From assembly GCA_031002005.1 (NCBI GenBank), contig JARYHS010008074.1, positions 7,014,924 to 7,078,923 on the forward strand: DNA of 64,000 bases. The letters run 5' to 3'. The DNA comes from Vandiemenella viatica. Its lineage: Eukaryota > Arthropoda > Insecta > Orthoptera > Morabidae. The notes beneath the pieces are model-generated. The model was given only the letters and a program-made list of their open reading frames with translations, searched no databases and was not told the origin of the DNA. Shown one piece after another: positions 1-11,288 of the stretch (within the stretch, counting starts at the first letter, position 1; every line of letters starts with the position of its first letter). The translations under genes were made by a program, and so were the position numbers.

Positions 1-348
1 TTTTATCATAAAAAAAAAAAACCTTGATATGAGCAAAAATCACTGTTTGGTTGCATGAAGATCGATTATACGTAAATAAATAGAATTGATGAAGACAACC
101 ATATATAGTTCATGTAATGATGAATGTAATATTCTGCCTCCTCCAATGTTACATTGAAATGTAGATGGATATAAATAAATAGAGTTAAGAATAAGTTTCC
201 GTTGGTGCATTAAAAGGACGGAAGTGTTACTTAATGTAAGCGATAAGTGTGCGTGAATAATTAATTCGTTTCTTTCTGATTACGACAGATGGCTTAAAAT
301 CGCCGAGTCATTAATTTTTCAAACTTAATACAGATACATGAAGCACAA
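1..348. other. AT-rich sequence, nothing recognised
   Basis: Low-GC DNA without a coding signal, tRNA-like boxes or terminal repeats that I can see. It immediately precedes the degraded endonuclease of a LINE and could hold more of its decayed 5' part. Confidence 0.4.
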
Positions 349-1490
349 GTGATTATTCGGGTAGAGTCTTGGTTAAAAGAAGGAGTACAGACAATGAGGT
401 TATCCCTGAAGGTTATGGAGTGTACCGCAGAGACAGAGGAGCAATTATTGATACTGGTTAGAAAATATTACCGTAGCTCTATAGTATTCATAGATCATGA
501 CTATGAATTACTAGGGATAGATTCTTGGAGTGATAACGTAGAGTGGTTATTATTGGAGGGGATTTTAATTTCACATGTGCTAACTGGGTAGGATATAAGT
601 TTGATAACACAAGGGAACAGAGACTTGCAAATACCTTAGTAAGGGAAGGAGGTGGTACGAGGGGATCAAACATGCTGGATATCTTTATAATAAATCCTGA
701 TGAAAACCTTGTATGATGTCAAGTAACTGAAAGAATAAGTGATCACAATACAGTAGTGATGGATATTAGGGGATTCGGTAAACCAGTGGCCAAAATGTAA
801 AGGGGAAATAGGTATAGTTATAAAAAGGCACAGACTTGAAAATTGAAGAGATATTTCACGGAAAGAAACAGCAAATAGAAGGACGACAAGTACAGTTAAG
901 GCGAAATGTGAAGAGTTCAAGGAGATAGTAAAAAAGGGCGAGGAAATGTTTATTCATAAGAAGAAAATAAAGAGAATTACAGAACCTACTTACCACAAAA
1001 GGGAGGTGAGAAGGTTAAAGAAGCTAGTGAGACGGGAACACAACAGAGTTAAGAGACAGGAAGGCAGTAGAGAATACTTAAAACAACTAAACAAGCAATT
1101 AACAAGAGCAAAGAGAGAAGTAAAGGTTGAGTCTATGTAGAATACTATTGGTGCAGGAGGAACACTGAATGATGCATCTAGTAATTTCTATGGCTATATT
1201 AGAAAACTGAGGTAAAGCGAAGGTATTGAGACTATTGCAGATAAGAACGGAATTGAAGTCACTGAGGATTTTAAAATTACAGGCATAGTGAGTGACTGGT
1301 TTAGTGAGACAACTAGGGACTATCATCCTCTGATGGGAGGTAATGAATCAGAGGAGAGTCTCCCTAAAAGTACTGTATAAATGAGGAAACTCCAAATTTT
1401 AAATACATTCTAAGGAAATTATGAAGGAACTCAGAAAGCTAAAAAACGTAAAGAGGGTGGTGTAGATAATATTACTACAGATTTATTAAA
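349..1490 (+). pseudogene. LINE family A, copy 1, 5' part (APE endonuclease and linker)
   Basis: Broken first half of a non-LTR retrotransposon polyprotein. From about 543 the plus strand reads a G-G-D-F-N-F motif, the substrate-site signature of apurinic-type LINE endonucleases. Near 737-765 it reads I-S-D-H-N, the conserved catalytic Asp-His motif that ends this domain. Between them lies the expected L-D-I-F-I-I-N stretch. A lysine- and arginine-rich linker follows (about 946-1140), then sequence that reads into the start of the reverse transcriptase region, ending near a V-D-N-I-T-T-D-L-L reading at about 1460-1490. Many stops and frameshifts interrupt it. Reading stops where an RTE-like retroposon begins at 1492, and the same protein resumes near 2766. 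Two minus-strand fragments at 10.6-11.3 kb and 16.6-17.8 kb belong to the same family. The endonuclease type fits CR1/L2/Jockey-like LINEs; I do not assign a clade. Confidence 0.75.
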
Positions 1491-1491
1491 T

Positions 1492-2257
1492 ACTAGCTGG
1501 TACCCACGACTTCGTTCATGTTTGTAAAGAATTTGTATTGACAGCTACCGACATCTAACAACCATAGTGCACGACAGGAGATACGATTCTACTACCATAC
1601 ACAAACACCAATGCTCTATGCTATGTAGTTTTGGCTGAAAAGTGACATTTGCGGATGCACATGTCTTTCGTCGAAATACGAAAATATCCTTGACCGGCCA
1701 CTTTCAATCACCATATCTCCCACACTACCATAGTTACTGAAATTCGGCCGATGTTGTGATCGAAAGGCGACTCTGTGTTACTACCACACACAAACGCCAG
1801 TGATCTGCGATAGATAGTTTTAGTTGAAAAGTGATACACCATTACACATGCGTCTTTGGCAGAAATATGAAATTGCCGCAGGTCGACCACTTTCAACCCC
1901 CATATCTCCCACACCCCCATAGCTACCGCCATCTAACAACCATAGTGCATGACAGGAGACACGATTCTACTACCACACACAAACACCAATGGTCTATGCT
2001 ATGTAGTTTTGGCAGGAAAGAGAAGTATAAGAAGACACAAATTTTTGATCGAAATATGAAAACGCCCTGCATTGGCCAACTTTAATCATCATATCTCCCA
2101 CATCCCCACAGCTATCGGCATTCGGCCAACGTTGTGCACGACAGGAAACTCCATGTTACTTCCACACACAAAGACCGGTGATCTGTGCCTGGTAGTGGTG
2201 GTTGAAAAGTGAAATATATGAAAGCGCCGTCTATTTTTATATATATATATAAGATTA
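1492..2257 (+). mobile_element. RTE-like non-autonomous retroposon with ~185-bp internal subunits, copy 1
   Basis: It begins actagctggtacccacgac, a sequence start common in RTE-type retroposons of insects, and ends in a TA-rich tail running into aagatta. The body contains about four diverged subunits of roughly 185 bp, recognisable by recurring phrases such as accacacacaaacaccaatg and a gaaaagtga box. The same start, subunits and tail occur in the much longer copy at 11663-14647. It sits inside LINE family A copy 1. No protein of its own is visible; the short open frames are shadows of the subunits. The RTE connection rests on end-sequence resemblance and is inference. Confidence 0.65.
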
Positions 2258-2765
2258 TGAAGCAGCAATCCTGGCAAATCCAGTGAGTTAAAAAATTCGG
2301 GTGGATGTTCACGACATCATCTTGGTTAGTTGCGCAATCAACTGATTTGCATATCCTTAATTCACAGGAAATTTCATTTTGAATTTCGAAATTTATTTAA
2401 TTTACGTCGTGTTTGTCTCTGTAATATAGTTCGGTCGTTCAACCAAAAAATTGGCAGGAAATGTAATGCAGCCACTCAAAACGTTTACAGGGATTTTGTC
2501 ATTACCAATGCCAATGAGTTGTTTTGAAAACATTTCTTCCGATCGATCATTTTGCAATTCCAAAGATAATCATAAAGCGCCTTTTTTTTGTTTTGATTGA
2601 GGGAAAAGAAAAGTGTTGTTTTTACTATTTTTCTTCCAATTTTTGCGTTTTTTCTCTCCATAAGAACCTTCCTTGTGCCTTAACGAAAATATAAAAAAAA
2701 AAAGAATTAGCCGAATTGGTCGAGTCGTTCTCGAATTTAACACATTTGGCGATTCATTTTTATTT
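2258..2765 (+). mobile_element. Retroposon-like tail sequence inserted in LINE A
   Basis: This stretch separates the end of the previous retroposon from the point where the LINE protein resumes. Near 2706-2735 it carries agccgaattggtcgagtcg, a phrase typical of the 3' region of insect RTE-like elements, followed by an AT-rich end with ttcatttttattt at about 2752-2764. It may be the 3' part of a second retroposon or of a longer version of the first. No coding signal is seen. Confidence 0.45.
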
Positions 2766-4170
2766 GGGATACGATATTGTATGTTGCCTCGACATTTTAT
2801 TTAAAATGAGTCTGGAGTATTGCTGCTTACCACAGGATTGGAAAAGCGCGATAGTAGTACCGGTTCATAAAGGAGGGGTTACAAATAGGGTTGGAAATTA
2901 CAGGCCAATTAGTTTGACGTCAGTGATAGGCCAAATGATCGGGAGATTGATATGCAACTATATCAGAAATGTCTGTGAGGAAAGAAAGTGGTTCTCGGAT
3001 CGAGAACATGGCTTGAGGAAAGGTGAATCTTAGATGGCGGGCTATATGCCAGATATTTCAGATTAATTGGACAAGGGAGGTCAAGTTAATAGTGTGGCAC
3101 TAGATGTTTCTAAGGCATTTGACAGAGTGAACCATAAAATGGTTTTAAATGATCTGAAATCTATTGGATTGACTGAAAAAGTTACTTCGTGGGTACAGTA
3201 ATTCTTAAAAATCAAAAAGCAAAGTCTTAGGGTAGGAAATACGTTATCAATTAGGTGGTAGTAAATATGGGAAGTGCCACAAGGTAGTGTATTGGGACGG
3301 TTGCTGTTAATTATTCTAATGAATAACTGTGTTGATGGGTTGTGGTCAGAATTGAATGTTTTTGCAAATGATATAGTGGTGTATAATAAGATCAAAACAG
3401 GTGAAGACTGTGAGCAGCTGTAGAGTGACCTGGATAGAATATCTAAATGGGTAGGTCAGCATGGAATGAAGATAAATGCCAAGAAGAGTCAGCTTATTAG
3501 GTACACAGATAAAAACTAAAATTTAATTATGATTGTAGGGTGGGACAGAATTTCTTGTTGAAGGCTTGAAGTATAAATGTCTTGGCATAACGTTTGATAA
3601 CAAACTCAACTGGCCAGAGCACATTAGGCAGGTGGTAGGAAAAGGTAACAAAATCCTCCATTTACTGGAGAGGGTGATGAGAGGATGTACCAGAGAAGTT
3701 AGGACATTGGGTTACAAAATTCTGGTCAGACCATTGGTTGAATATTGTGGTGTTGTTTGGGACTCACATTTTGGTTATGAAATACAGGATTTGGATGGTG
3801 TGCAAAGAAGAGCAGTTAGATTTGTTTGTGCAAATTATCGCAGGACCCAGTAAGTAACTGATATAATAAAGGAGCTGGATTGGGAGTCATTGAAGGAAGG
3901 AGGAGGGTGAAGAGTGTGTTGGGAATGTACAAAGCATATGTTGGCGATGGGGCTCGCAGGGATATTGGTCAAAGAATTAGTAATAATACATGGAAGGGGA
4001 AAGGCTATCATGACCACAAACTTGCGCTCGATTTCATGCATAAGGGAGTGGGAAAATTTTCTTTTGTTTATAAGGGTGCCAGGGACTGGAACCAATTATC
4101 AGGTGATGAATAATTTAACAAAAACACTTAAGGAATTTCAAATTAAAATTTGTATATTCGAAAAGTAAAT
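2766..4170 (+). pseudogene. LINE family A, copy 1, reverse transcriptase and C-terminal region
   Basis: Degraded reverse transcriptase of the LINE whose endonuclease lies at 349-1490. Conserved blocks appear in order: the N-Y-R-P-I-S-L-T-S block (about 2897-2923), a S-K-A-F-D-R-V-N-H block near 3108-3132, a V-P-Q-G-S-V-L-G block near 3274-3298, and the catalytic box near 3358-3378. That box reads F-A-N-D where active enzymes have F-A-D-D, so the polymerase centre is mutated as well as frameshifted. The thumb and C-terminal region (3566-3853) is open and reads K-C-L-G-I-T-F-D-N-K-L-N-W and L-V-R-P-L-V-E-Y-C, as in CR1/L2-type LINEs. A further piece lies at 3880-4113. No 3' tail or target duplication was found. 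Confidence 0.85.
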
Positions 4171-4344
4171 GGAGTAGGAATTTCACAATCCAATTATAGA
4201 AGAAAATTTAAAAAAAATAATAATATAAAAATGCTATGGGAATCCATTAAAATTAAAATTAATGATAATAATACTGACCACATATCTTACAACTGATCTA
4301 AAGTTAACTGCACTGGATGTTAATGCAAGGATATCTACTCGTAA

Positions 4345-4530
4345 TTTTTTATACATCCTTATACCGGGAAAAATTCGGTCATGGCTTTTTGAAGGAATGA
4401 ACGCAACATTTTGCTTGAATGGTCTCTGGAACTCGCGAAGGGCTGATATCTAGATGTCTGGGCAGGAATTTAAACCCACTTGCTCCCGAATGCCAAGAGT
4501 AGCAACCTGCCTGTATCCACTTCACCGTTA
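4345..4530 (-). mobile_element. Degenerate tRNA-derived SINE, same family as 9806-10063
   Basis: Read against the SINE at 9806-10063, the order of blocks is the same: aattcggtcatggctttt, then the body, then a decayed B box (gggcaggaatttaaaccc on the plus strand, about 4460-4477), then ctcccgaatgc. It is clearly more diverged than the other copy. The tRNA-like head lies on the minus strand at the right side. No target duplication could be defined. Confidence 0.6.
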
Positions 4531-5667
4531 ATTCTGTCAGGAATATCCACCTATGTCCGATTTATTTTACTCTCTATTTTATAAGGAAGTAGCAAAAAGA
4601 CTTTTGAAATTTGTAACCAGCGAAATGAGCACCTTCCTTGCATAAGACCAGAGAAAACCGCAGAGTTGTATTGCGGTTGTCACTATGATTCCTCATCTTT
4701 GTTCGTCCTCGCTGCGCTTATACATTCTCCAATACGCATTATCATCGCAGTAGTACTACTGCAAAACCATGTTGCTTGTTCAGCCCCGTAATTACGAGAA
4801 ACCCAATTCACAACAATTTTTGAAAGCAGCTGCCTGATTATCGAATATATTTCTTGGATTTATCTTCACCAGGAAATTTAAGTATCTGTGAATTCAAATT
4901 CTTCTCACTGCGCTTATGTCTAAGATCTGCCAAGTGATTTAACAAAACAAGTTGGCTTAAGTAGTTTGTATTTTAAATAATTTAATCTACTTAAAAATGA
5001 ATTATTACCTAGTTTGAACTGCATCTGGATACCTTAAGCAATTGATTATTAATGGTTTAAGATACATCTCGCGTCTATTGAGTTCGCAATAAAATTCATC
5101 TAACACTGGTTTTCAACCACAAGGAAAGAAATTTTCCGAGATAGAGGTTCATAACAAATCTCTAAAAATTCACAAATACTAACGTAAGTGATGAAGCTTA
5201 TAACCTAATAATCATTAGTAGACATCGGATATTTAGGTTCTACAAATCATCTTTTAAAGTGTCTAAAAAAGGCTATAATCCAATGCAAAAAAGGTTCTAA
5301 AAACGTAAAAATTGTGGTTATGTATGTGAAACATCATAAATTAAAATTCTTTAATTAATAATGAAACATCTAGAAGCGTTATTCAGCAGAACACTATTTT
5401 ATTTACTTGAGTTTAGGTGGCTGAGATTATCTAAATTCAATATAACTATTGATGTGCATTTGTCACGTATTTCCTATTGATGGAGGAATAAATTTGGAAA
5501 ACATCTCTGTTGAATATTTATCAATACAAAAATTCGTACGTTTCTAAGTACAGATTTTTATTTGTATTATAATTTTTACTGCATATTTATTATTTTTAAT
5601 CGATTATTTAAAAATAGATAGTTAAATTTGCAATGCAGGTGGTTGTGTCAACAGTCTCAGATTGTAA
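4531..5667. other. Unassigned AT-rich DNA
   Basis: I see no gene, repeat array or terminal inverted repeat here. The final part abuts the C-terminal coding piece of LINE family B and may contain its unreadable upstream sequence. Confidence 0.4.
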
Positions 5668-6075
5668 ATTTTACAAAAGCGTGCTATAAGAACTATTTGT
5701 GGAGCAAACCCATGGACGTCGTGCAGAAATCTGTTTAAAAACCTGGGTGTTCTAACCATGCCAGCACAGTATGTATACTCTGTATTATCATTTGTAGTGG
5801 AAAATCCGGAACACTTCAATCTTAATGCTGACATACATAGCCATAATACTAGGAATAAATATAATATTCACAAGGATTACAAATCACTGTCAATTGTACA
5901 GAGAGGGTTAACATTTACTGGAGCTTCCTTATTCAATGTCTTACCAACAGAAATTAAATGTTACCTACAAAAACCCAACTACTTTAAGTCCAAACTGAAA
6001 GAGTTTCTGCTTCAGAACCCATTTTACTCTGTAAATGAATTTTCTTCTTGGAATTTGGTAACTAAGAATGACTGA
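5668..6075 (+). pseudogene. LINE family B, C-terminal end of the reverse transcriptase polyprotein
   Basis: The plus strand reads L-Q-K-R-A-I-R-T-I at about 5671-5697, then a continuous tail to the stop at 6073-6075. Recognisable C-terminal LINE motifs are I-H-S-H-N-T-R-N-K (about 5836-5862), G-A-S-L-F-N-V-L-P, and F-K-S-K-L-K-E-F-L-L just before the end. These belong to the domain after the thumb in CR1- or Jockey-like LINEs. A stop lies directly upstream of the first motif, so only this 5'-truncated end is readable, which is usual for LINE copies. It is a different family from LINE A. The region downstream to the (atct)n tract looks like its 3' untranslated region. Confidence 0.75.
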
Positions 6076-6680
6076 TAAAATAGTATATATGGTGTATGGA
6101 AGGGGAAGGTGACAGAGTTGTCCACAATTACTAAAATGATATATGGTTTTTCTTTCTGTTGAAACTTTTGAGAATTTAAGTAATTATTGTGTTTACAAAA
6201 TTCCACTCATATATAGTAACTAACATGGGATAGCATGCATTCAAAAACTGCTGTGAAAAATTATCATACTAACAGGTTGTTAAGTAATTGACTGCTTATG
6301 AGTTGTTGGTAATATAATTGATATTGTTAATAAGTGTGTGTACTGTTCCACATAAATAGCAACTAACATGATATAATATGTAGTCGCAAATTACAGTGAA
6401 ACTTATCATGGTTACTGGTTGTAAGAAAATAACTGATTATTAGATGCTGGTAACAAGTGTATACACTGTTCCACATAATAAGTATTAATTAACTCGGGAT
6501 TGTATTTGTAGATATTGGTTATACTAATGGGTTGTAGCTAACTTGTTGTCAATATATAATAACATTATCAATTATATAGTAATATTGACATTACAAATAA
6601 GTGTATGTACTGTTCCACATCCCCGAGATTATTCTCACATGGGATCAAAGTGAACATATCTATCTATCTATCTATCTACA
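6076..6680 (+). repeat. Probable LINE B 3' UTR with internal repeats and (atct)n tail
   Basis: After the stop codon an AT-rich stretch carries diverged repeats of about 110-150 bp. Each includes a phrase like aagtgtgtgtactgttccac (near 6333, 6454 and 6599) with neighbouring variants of tatagtaactaacatggga (near 6214, 6356). It ends in a tract of about five atct units (about 6656-6677). Short microsatellite tails are typical of CR1/L2-type LINE 3' ends, so I take the tract as the end of the insertion. Confidence 0.55.
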
Positions 6681-8504
6681 ATTCGCTGATGGTTAAACTA
6701 TTGACCAAACATAATCAGGCATTTATTTTAAACAACCAAATTGCACCACCTATATATTTAAAATCCACTGTTTACAATGTAGATTGTTTAGCAATCCAGC
6801 AGTGTTAAATTTACTGTGTTTTGATATAACTATTGATAACATCAAGTTAAAAGTATCGAACAGGTGGCAACAAAACTTCTAGCGCCAATGGTTGCAATGG
6901 CGGGGGGGGGGGGGGGGGGGGGGGAAGCGGTAGGAACCGTAAAACCCTGTGGCGCTTACCTTTTAAAAGTTTCGAACTAGTTACTGCACATAGACACAGT
7001 AATAGGGCTACCTTACGTCAGGAAAATCCCGGGCATTTCTAACTATTTAAATTTCTGTCTGGTGCCCAGAAGTGATGTTCAATTTTGCGGTACTGTGGAA
7101 GGACATCTGTCCTGTTTTTTTCTTTTTTTTGTTAAAAATTTAATAAAGCTATATGTACGACAATTACACTGTTAAAGTATTGTTAGTATAACAGTGAAAA
7201 CCGTCCAAAATATTGTTACAGTTTACTCACCTGTCTGTAGACACTACACAATACATGTTTCCATCCGTTGAGAAATTAGGAAACTAGTTAATCCACTGCC
7301 TAATTAGAGCCGGTTTCGAGATCGGTACCCTGATCATACTGGTTTTTTATGAGAACACACGGCTGATTGATATTCTCTGGCTGATTGCAGCTTCTGTGCG
7401 ACCAATAGCAAGCAAGGATCGAGTGACAATGACCCCAAAGACGTTCACTTTAATTTTTGGAAATAAACACCAAACAAAATATTTGTTTTTCTGAGTTACA
7501 ATGCTTTTGATGATATTCGAAAGGAACATACGTAAAATAGGTCCTAACGATAATTTAGGCTTTTATAAGCACTATGAAATCACAAATAACTGCCTTAAAC
7601 GTCCATGAATCATATGTATTTGATGTTGTTTCCATGTATTTCAGTCTCGAGGTCTAATAATGAGATAGCTGTCTCAGAAATTTGTGGAGGGTCAAACCGT
7701 TTCATATTCAGGTAGTTTACGTGTGATTTATTTCCACTAGAATGTTGACTCCATGTTTCATGATCGGAAAGATTCGAAAACCTATCTGACATGTAAAGTT
7801 GTTGGGTTGTCTGGTATTCTAGTACAATCGGAAAACATAGCTCTAGTGATCAGATATTTTAAAATAAAGAAGCAAAAGTTCCTGCTGCGCCGTCTTGAAC
7901 TATGAAACTTAAAACTCCACCGGTGCTGCCCAGCTAGAACTGGAACGTTAGGTGGCAGCTTGAGACACGTTTCCAAGTGATGCTTTGCCAAGCAGCAGGA
8001 GATCCTTTGGGTCACAAATATCGAGATGACTGCATTAAAATGTTAAAATCATATCAGAGCAGGAACCAAGTAATACGTGAGATAGTAATAGCAGAAAAAC
8101 TAATTCATCTCAAAAGCACCGAATTAGACAGGGCGTATTGAGTACTGCAGCAGCATCGTGCTGGTTACAAGTTCTCGCGGCGTCTCTCGGAACGTCATCC
8201 TTCAGATGCTCCTCCCGCTAAGAGTTCTAGTTACTCGCCTCAAAAACTCGGCCAGCGATCAATTTAGGTCGGGCCGAGAAAAGTTTATGGCCGCATAAAC
8301 TATCCTTCCCCAAAGGCGTAACTTGGCCTGGTGATGTTGATTACGCCAGGAAGGAAGCTGCTCTCGTTACTAGACAACAGTAGTTCAGCGCGAGCTTAGC
8401 CATCAAGGCGAGTGCCCAGTCTACTCCTCAAACAAAAGTACACCACATGTTCAACATTGTTTCGCGTTCCACAGACGGATGATAAAATTTCCCTTCCTCA
8501 GTCA
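6681..8504. other. Unassigned DNA with a long poly-G run
   Basis: No coding signal is seen. A run of 23-24 G lies at about 6901-6924, flanked by a short inverted pair (gcgcca near 6881, tggcgc near 6951). Target duplication of the next element starts at 8505. Confidence 0.4.
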
Positions 8505-8787
8505 GTAGTAATTAGGGATAAAACGATACGAGTAATTACAAGTATTTACTCGATACATTCCTTCAGATACCAAGTACTTTTTGTATCGATACTTTAAAAA
8601 TAAGTATCAAGTAGGTATCGGTCAAATGTACTCGTATCGGTGTGTATACCAATATCACTAATATCATAATTTCATTTAACACGTTAATTGATACATTAAA
8701 CGCTCATCTACACTGTAAAGAATATTTTTGTTGTTGATATTATTGCATTTTTTTCTAAGTTAGTGTTGTTGACAAACTTGTTTGACT

Positions 8788-9548
8788 ATGCCCGGCCGAA
8801 AGAAAAAAAGAAAACTCTCTGCCGAAAAATACAGATCAATAGTGGAGTTCCTGAGGGATGTACTAAAAAATTTATTCTTGACGTTAAGACACGTTGGAAT
8901 TTACTATATTATAAGATTGATAGATTTTTAAATATGTCGAAAATTGCTACGCATCTTTTACTCGATGCTACAGATAGTCCTGAATTGGTGACTGGACAAG
9001 AAATTGAAATATTGAAACAGGTACTCCCCTTGTTACAATCATTCGAATTTGTTACAAGAGAATCTTCAAGCCAGAATTATGTTACGTTATCCAAAATCAT
9101 ACCCATGATTAATCGTCTGACGTCACAGATAACAAAATTTTCATCATCAATAGAATGTGTCGCTCAGTTGCAAACAAACCTACTGGCTGAACGTTTAAAA
9201 AAAAAAAAAAAAAAAAAAAACAGTGGATCTGAAGAAGAAGCGACCCACGAAGATTTTGATTTTTGATTACACCACAAACAACTTGCAGTTGGCCAAAAGC
9301 GGCGCCGTGCTAATTCAAAAGCCGATGAAGTTTCAATTTATTTGGCTAATTCATTCTGCGCTTTAAAAGGCAGCCCACTAGAGGAACGGGAGGAATTAAA
9401 ACCGGTATTTCAACGCTTTTTTTCCAAAGCTGGCGCAACAACGACTACATCCAGAAATCGTCTAACAAGCAAACAGAAAAACAAACATTTTTGGGGAGCA
9501 CTACAAAAACCGACTTTTTTTCATAAAATTCGTTTTATTTTGTCGTAG
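8788..9548 (+). pseudogene. hAT transposase fragment
   Basis: An ATG at 8788 opens a short basic N-terminal reading rich in K and R. It appears joined by deletion, in another frame, to the central hAT region starting near 8880, which reads D-V-K-T-R-W-N-L-L-Y-Y, the conserved block after the RNase-H core. This frame runs to a stop at 9264-9266 and contains a 22-base poly-A run (about 9198-9219) coding for lysines, probably slipped. In a different frame, 9268-9548 continues with H-H-K-Q-L-A-like and Y-L-A-N-S-F motifs that precede the C-terminal dimerisation domain in hAT proteins. The DDE catalytic core is missing, so it cannot be active. Confidence 0.75.
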
Positions 9549-9805
9549 TCGGTATTAGTCCTGTAACGATCAGTAATGTGAAAATGAAATATATATCTTT
9601 CGTCAAATAAATATATATTTTTATATCAATAAAGACTATCAATACTTATTACATACAGTTTTTTTATTTATTCCAAATTTCACTACGAAAAATCAATCGA
9701 TACGAGTAACTATCGATATTTTTCAGTGGATTGCGAATAAGTATCAATGCTTCACCACCGATACTATATCGAGTATAAGTATCGATACCTCAGTGGTATC
9801 GTTTT

Positions 9806-10063
9806 TTTTTTTATTTATTATTTTTTTTTAAACTGCTTTACGTCTCTTTTTAACATCGAGGTGTTTAGAGATGGGAAAGCAAGCATGGGGCAAGGAATGG
9901 GAAGGAATTCGGCCATGGCCTTTTAAAGGAAGCATCCCGGCATTTGCCTGGAGTGATTTGGGGAAACCATGGAAAACCCAAATCTGGATGCCCGGACGGG
10001 GATTCGAACCGCCGTCCTCCCGAATGCGAGGCGAGAACGCTAACCGTTACACCGCCCTGCTCG
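9806..10063 (-). mobile_element. tRNA-derived SINE nested in the hAT element
   Basis: Read on the minus strand it starts with a tRNA-like head: an A-box-like region near 10040-10055 and a perfect B box (ggttcgaatcc) near 9997-10007. A body and an A-rich tail (T-rich on plus, 9806-9830) follow. It is flanked by a 13-bp direct duplication, gtggtatcgtttt, at 9793-9805 and 10064-10076, which is part of the host hAT terminus. A tRNA head, A-rich tail and long target duplication define a LINE-mobilised SINE. Its body shares about 70 bp with the 3' end of LINE C at 39955-40023, so that LINE lineage is a candidate mobiliser. Confidence 0.85.
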
Positions 10064-10091
10064 GTGGTATCGTTTTATCCCTAGTAGTAAT

Positions 10092-10560
10092 CACTACCTG
10101 GCATTAAACAACGATAAGTAAAACTCATCGAGAGCTGCCGACCCCGTAATGTTTGGAAAAGGCTGTGAATAATAACAAGAAGGTGGCTCCACTCGTTCTC
10201 TTTGTGGCGCGATGTGGCAGGTCAGACGGGTTCACAGCGAGCAAAGTCGGTACGACTCAGAACGAGACAGGGCCACAGTCTCTGAGAAAATCGATATTAT
10301 AGATTTTTTGGGGGGAAATTTCTTTCGATATTGATGCACTGTGCAAAATCTCTCATCCCCTTAATACTATACATCAATATTCTTTGGTCGTTGACCTAAA
10401 GATGAAGGACATAAAAAATGCCATCTTGTATATTATCAGAAATAGAGTGTATTGTCCACTGTCAAGCAGTGTAAGGAGAAGCCCTGATGCCTGGGCCACA
10501 GTTCAGCTGTGACGTCACAAATGCTTATGGCTGCGCTGATTTTAAGTTAATTTAATTTAG
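10092..10560. other. Unassigned interval
   Basis: Between the hAT target duplication and a LINE A fragment. No repeat or coding feature recognised. Confidence 0.35.
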
Positions 10561-11285
10561 TGCCATGGAGTGCACACTCAGGAGGCAATTTCCCTACTCA
10601 CCAATTTCACCCTTTTCTGTAGCAGTCTACGTTTGCCCTCTTCAAATTTCATCTTTAAATTCTTTTTTCTTTTTCGGCATATTTGTCATCATAATTTATC
10701 TCACACCCTCTTGCCTGCAATCGAGTGCCATCTTGTGGTCGCGGTCATCTTTTCCCTTCCAACCACCACCTTTAATAATTCCAGCAAATCCTTTTCACTC
10801 CTCATCACCTGCCATGACTCTTTTCACCCTCTTTCTATCTTTCATCCCATACCAGCTCCTCTATAATATAAAGTACCGGTTGTGTTATGGGGTAATTTAC
10901 TGAGTCAAATCTATCAGCCCATCTCTGCACGCCCTCCGACTCCCATATTTGATACCTAACAAAGTTTTTTACCCAGTTCCCTTACTTCTCTGGTACATCC
11001 TCTCATATTTCTCCCCGATAAGTGAAGGATTTTGTAACCTTTTCCTACTACCTGCCAAAAGTGGTCTGCACAATTAAATTTGGTATGAAATTTTATACCA
11101 AAGTATTTATATTTCAAGTCTTCAACAAACAAGTCTTTCCCCATCTAATAATAATAAAAAAACCTATAGCCTTTTGCCTAATAAGTGCATTTATCTTCAT
11201 CCCATGTATATCTACTTAGTTAAATATCCTGCCCATTTCGCCCTGCAGCTGTTTACAGTCTTCCAACGTCATGATCTTATTTTAT
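10561..11285 (-). pseudogene. LINE family A, copy 2, C-terminal fragment
   Basis: On the minus strand 11144-10956 reads a block closely matching the C-terminal region of copy 1 (3566-3760 on plus): a D-L-K-Y-K start, then W-Q-V-V-G-K-G and M-R-G-C-T-R-E-V-R. Upstream on the minus strand (about 11280-11150) the palm-to-thumb part is recognisable by H-G-M-K-I-N-A. Downstream, near 10760-10720, D-H-K-M-A-L-D matches copy 1 at about 4012-4032. All three parts are frameshifted. It is a 5'-truncated or fragmented copy ending near 10561. Confidence 0.7.
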
Positions 11286-11288
11286 AAT

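Larger units (their letters stand above)
8513..10083 (+). mobile_element. hAT-family DNA transposon, complete ends, internally deleted
   Basis: The left end at 8513 reads tagggataaaacgatac, and the right end at 10083 is its exact inverse complement over 17 bp. An 8-bp duplication gtagtaat flanks the element at 8505-8512 and 10084-10091. TAGGG ends with 8-bp duplications are diagnostic for hAT elements. Both subterminal regions are rich in tatcgatac-like short repeats, the usual transposase-binding pattern. Inside is a fragment of hAT transposase (8788-9548). A SINE of 258 bp is nested close to the right end. Without it the element would be about 1.3 kb, too short for an autonomous hAT, so it is a deletion derivative. 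Confidence 0.9.

Noticed and set aside
9935..10063. Functional tRNA gene
   Set aside because: It is the head of a SINE with a body, tail and 13-bp target duplication.
10565..10903. 112-residue plus-strand frame
   Set aside because: Antisense of the LINE A fragment that reads on minus.
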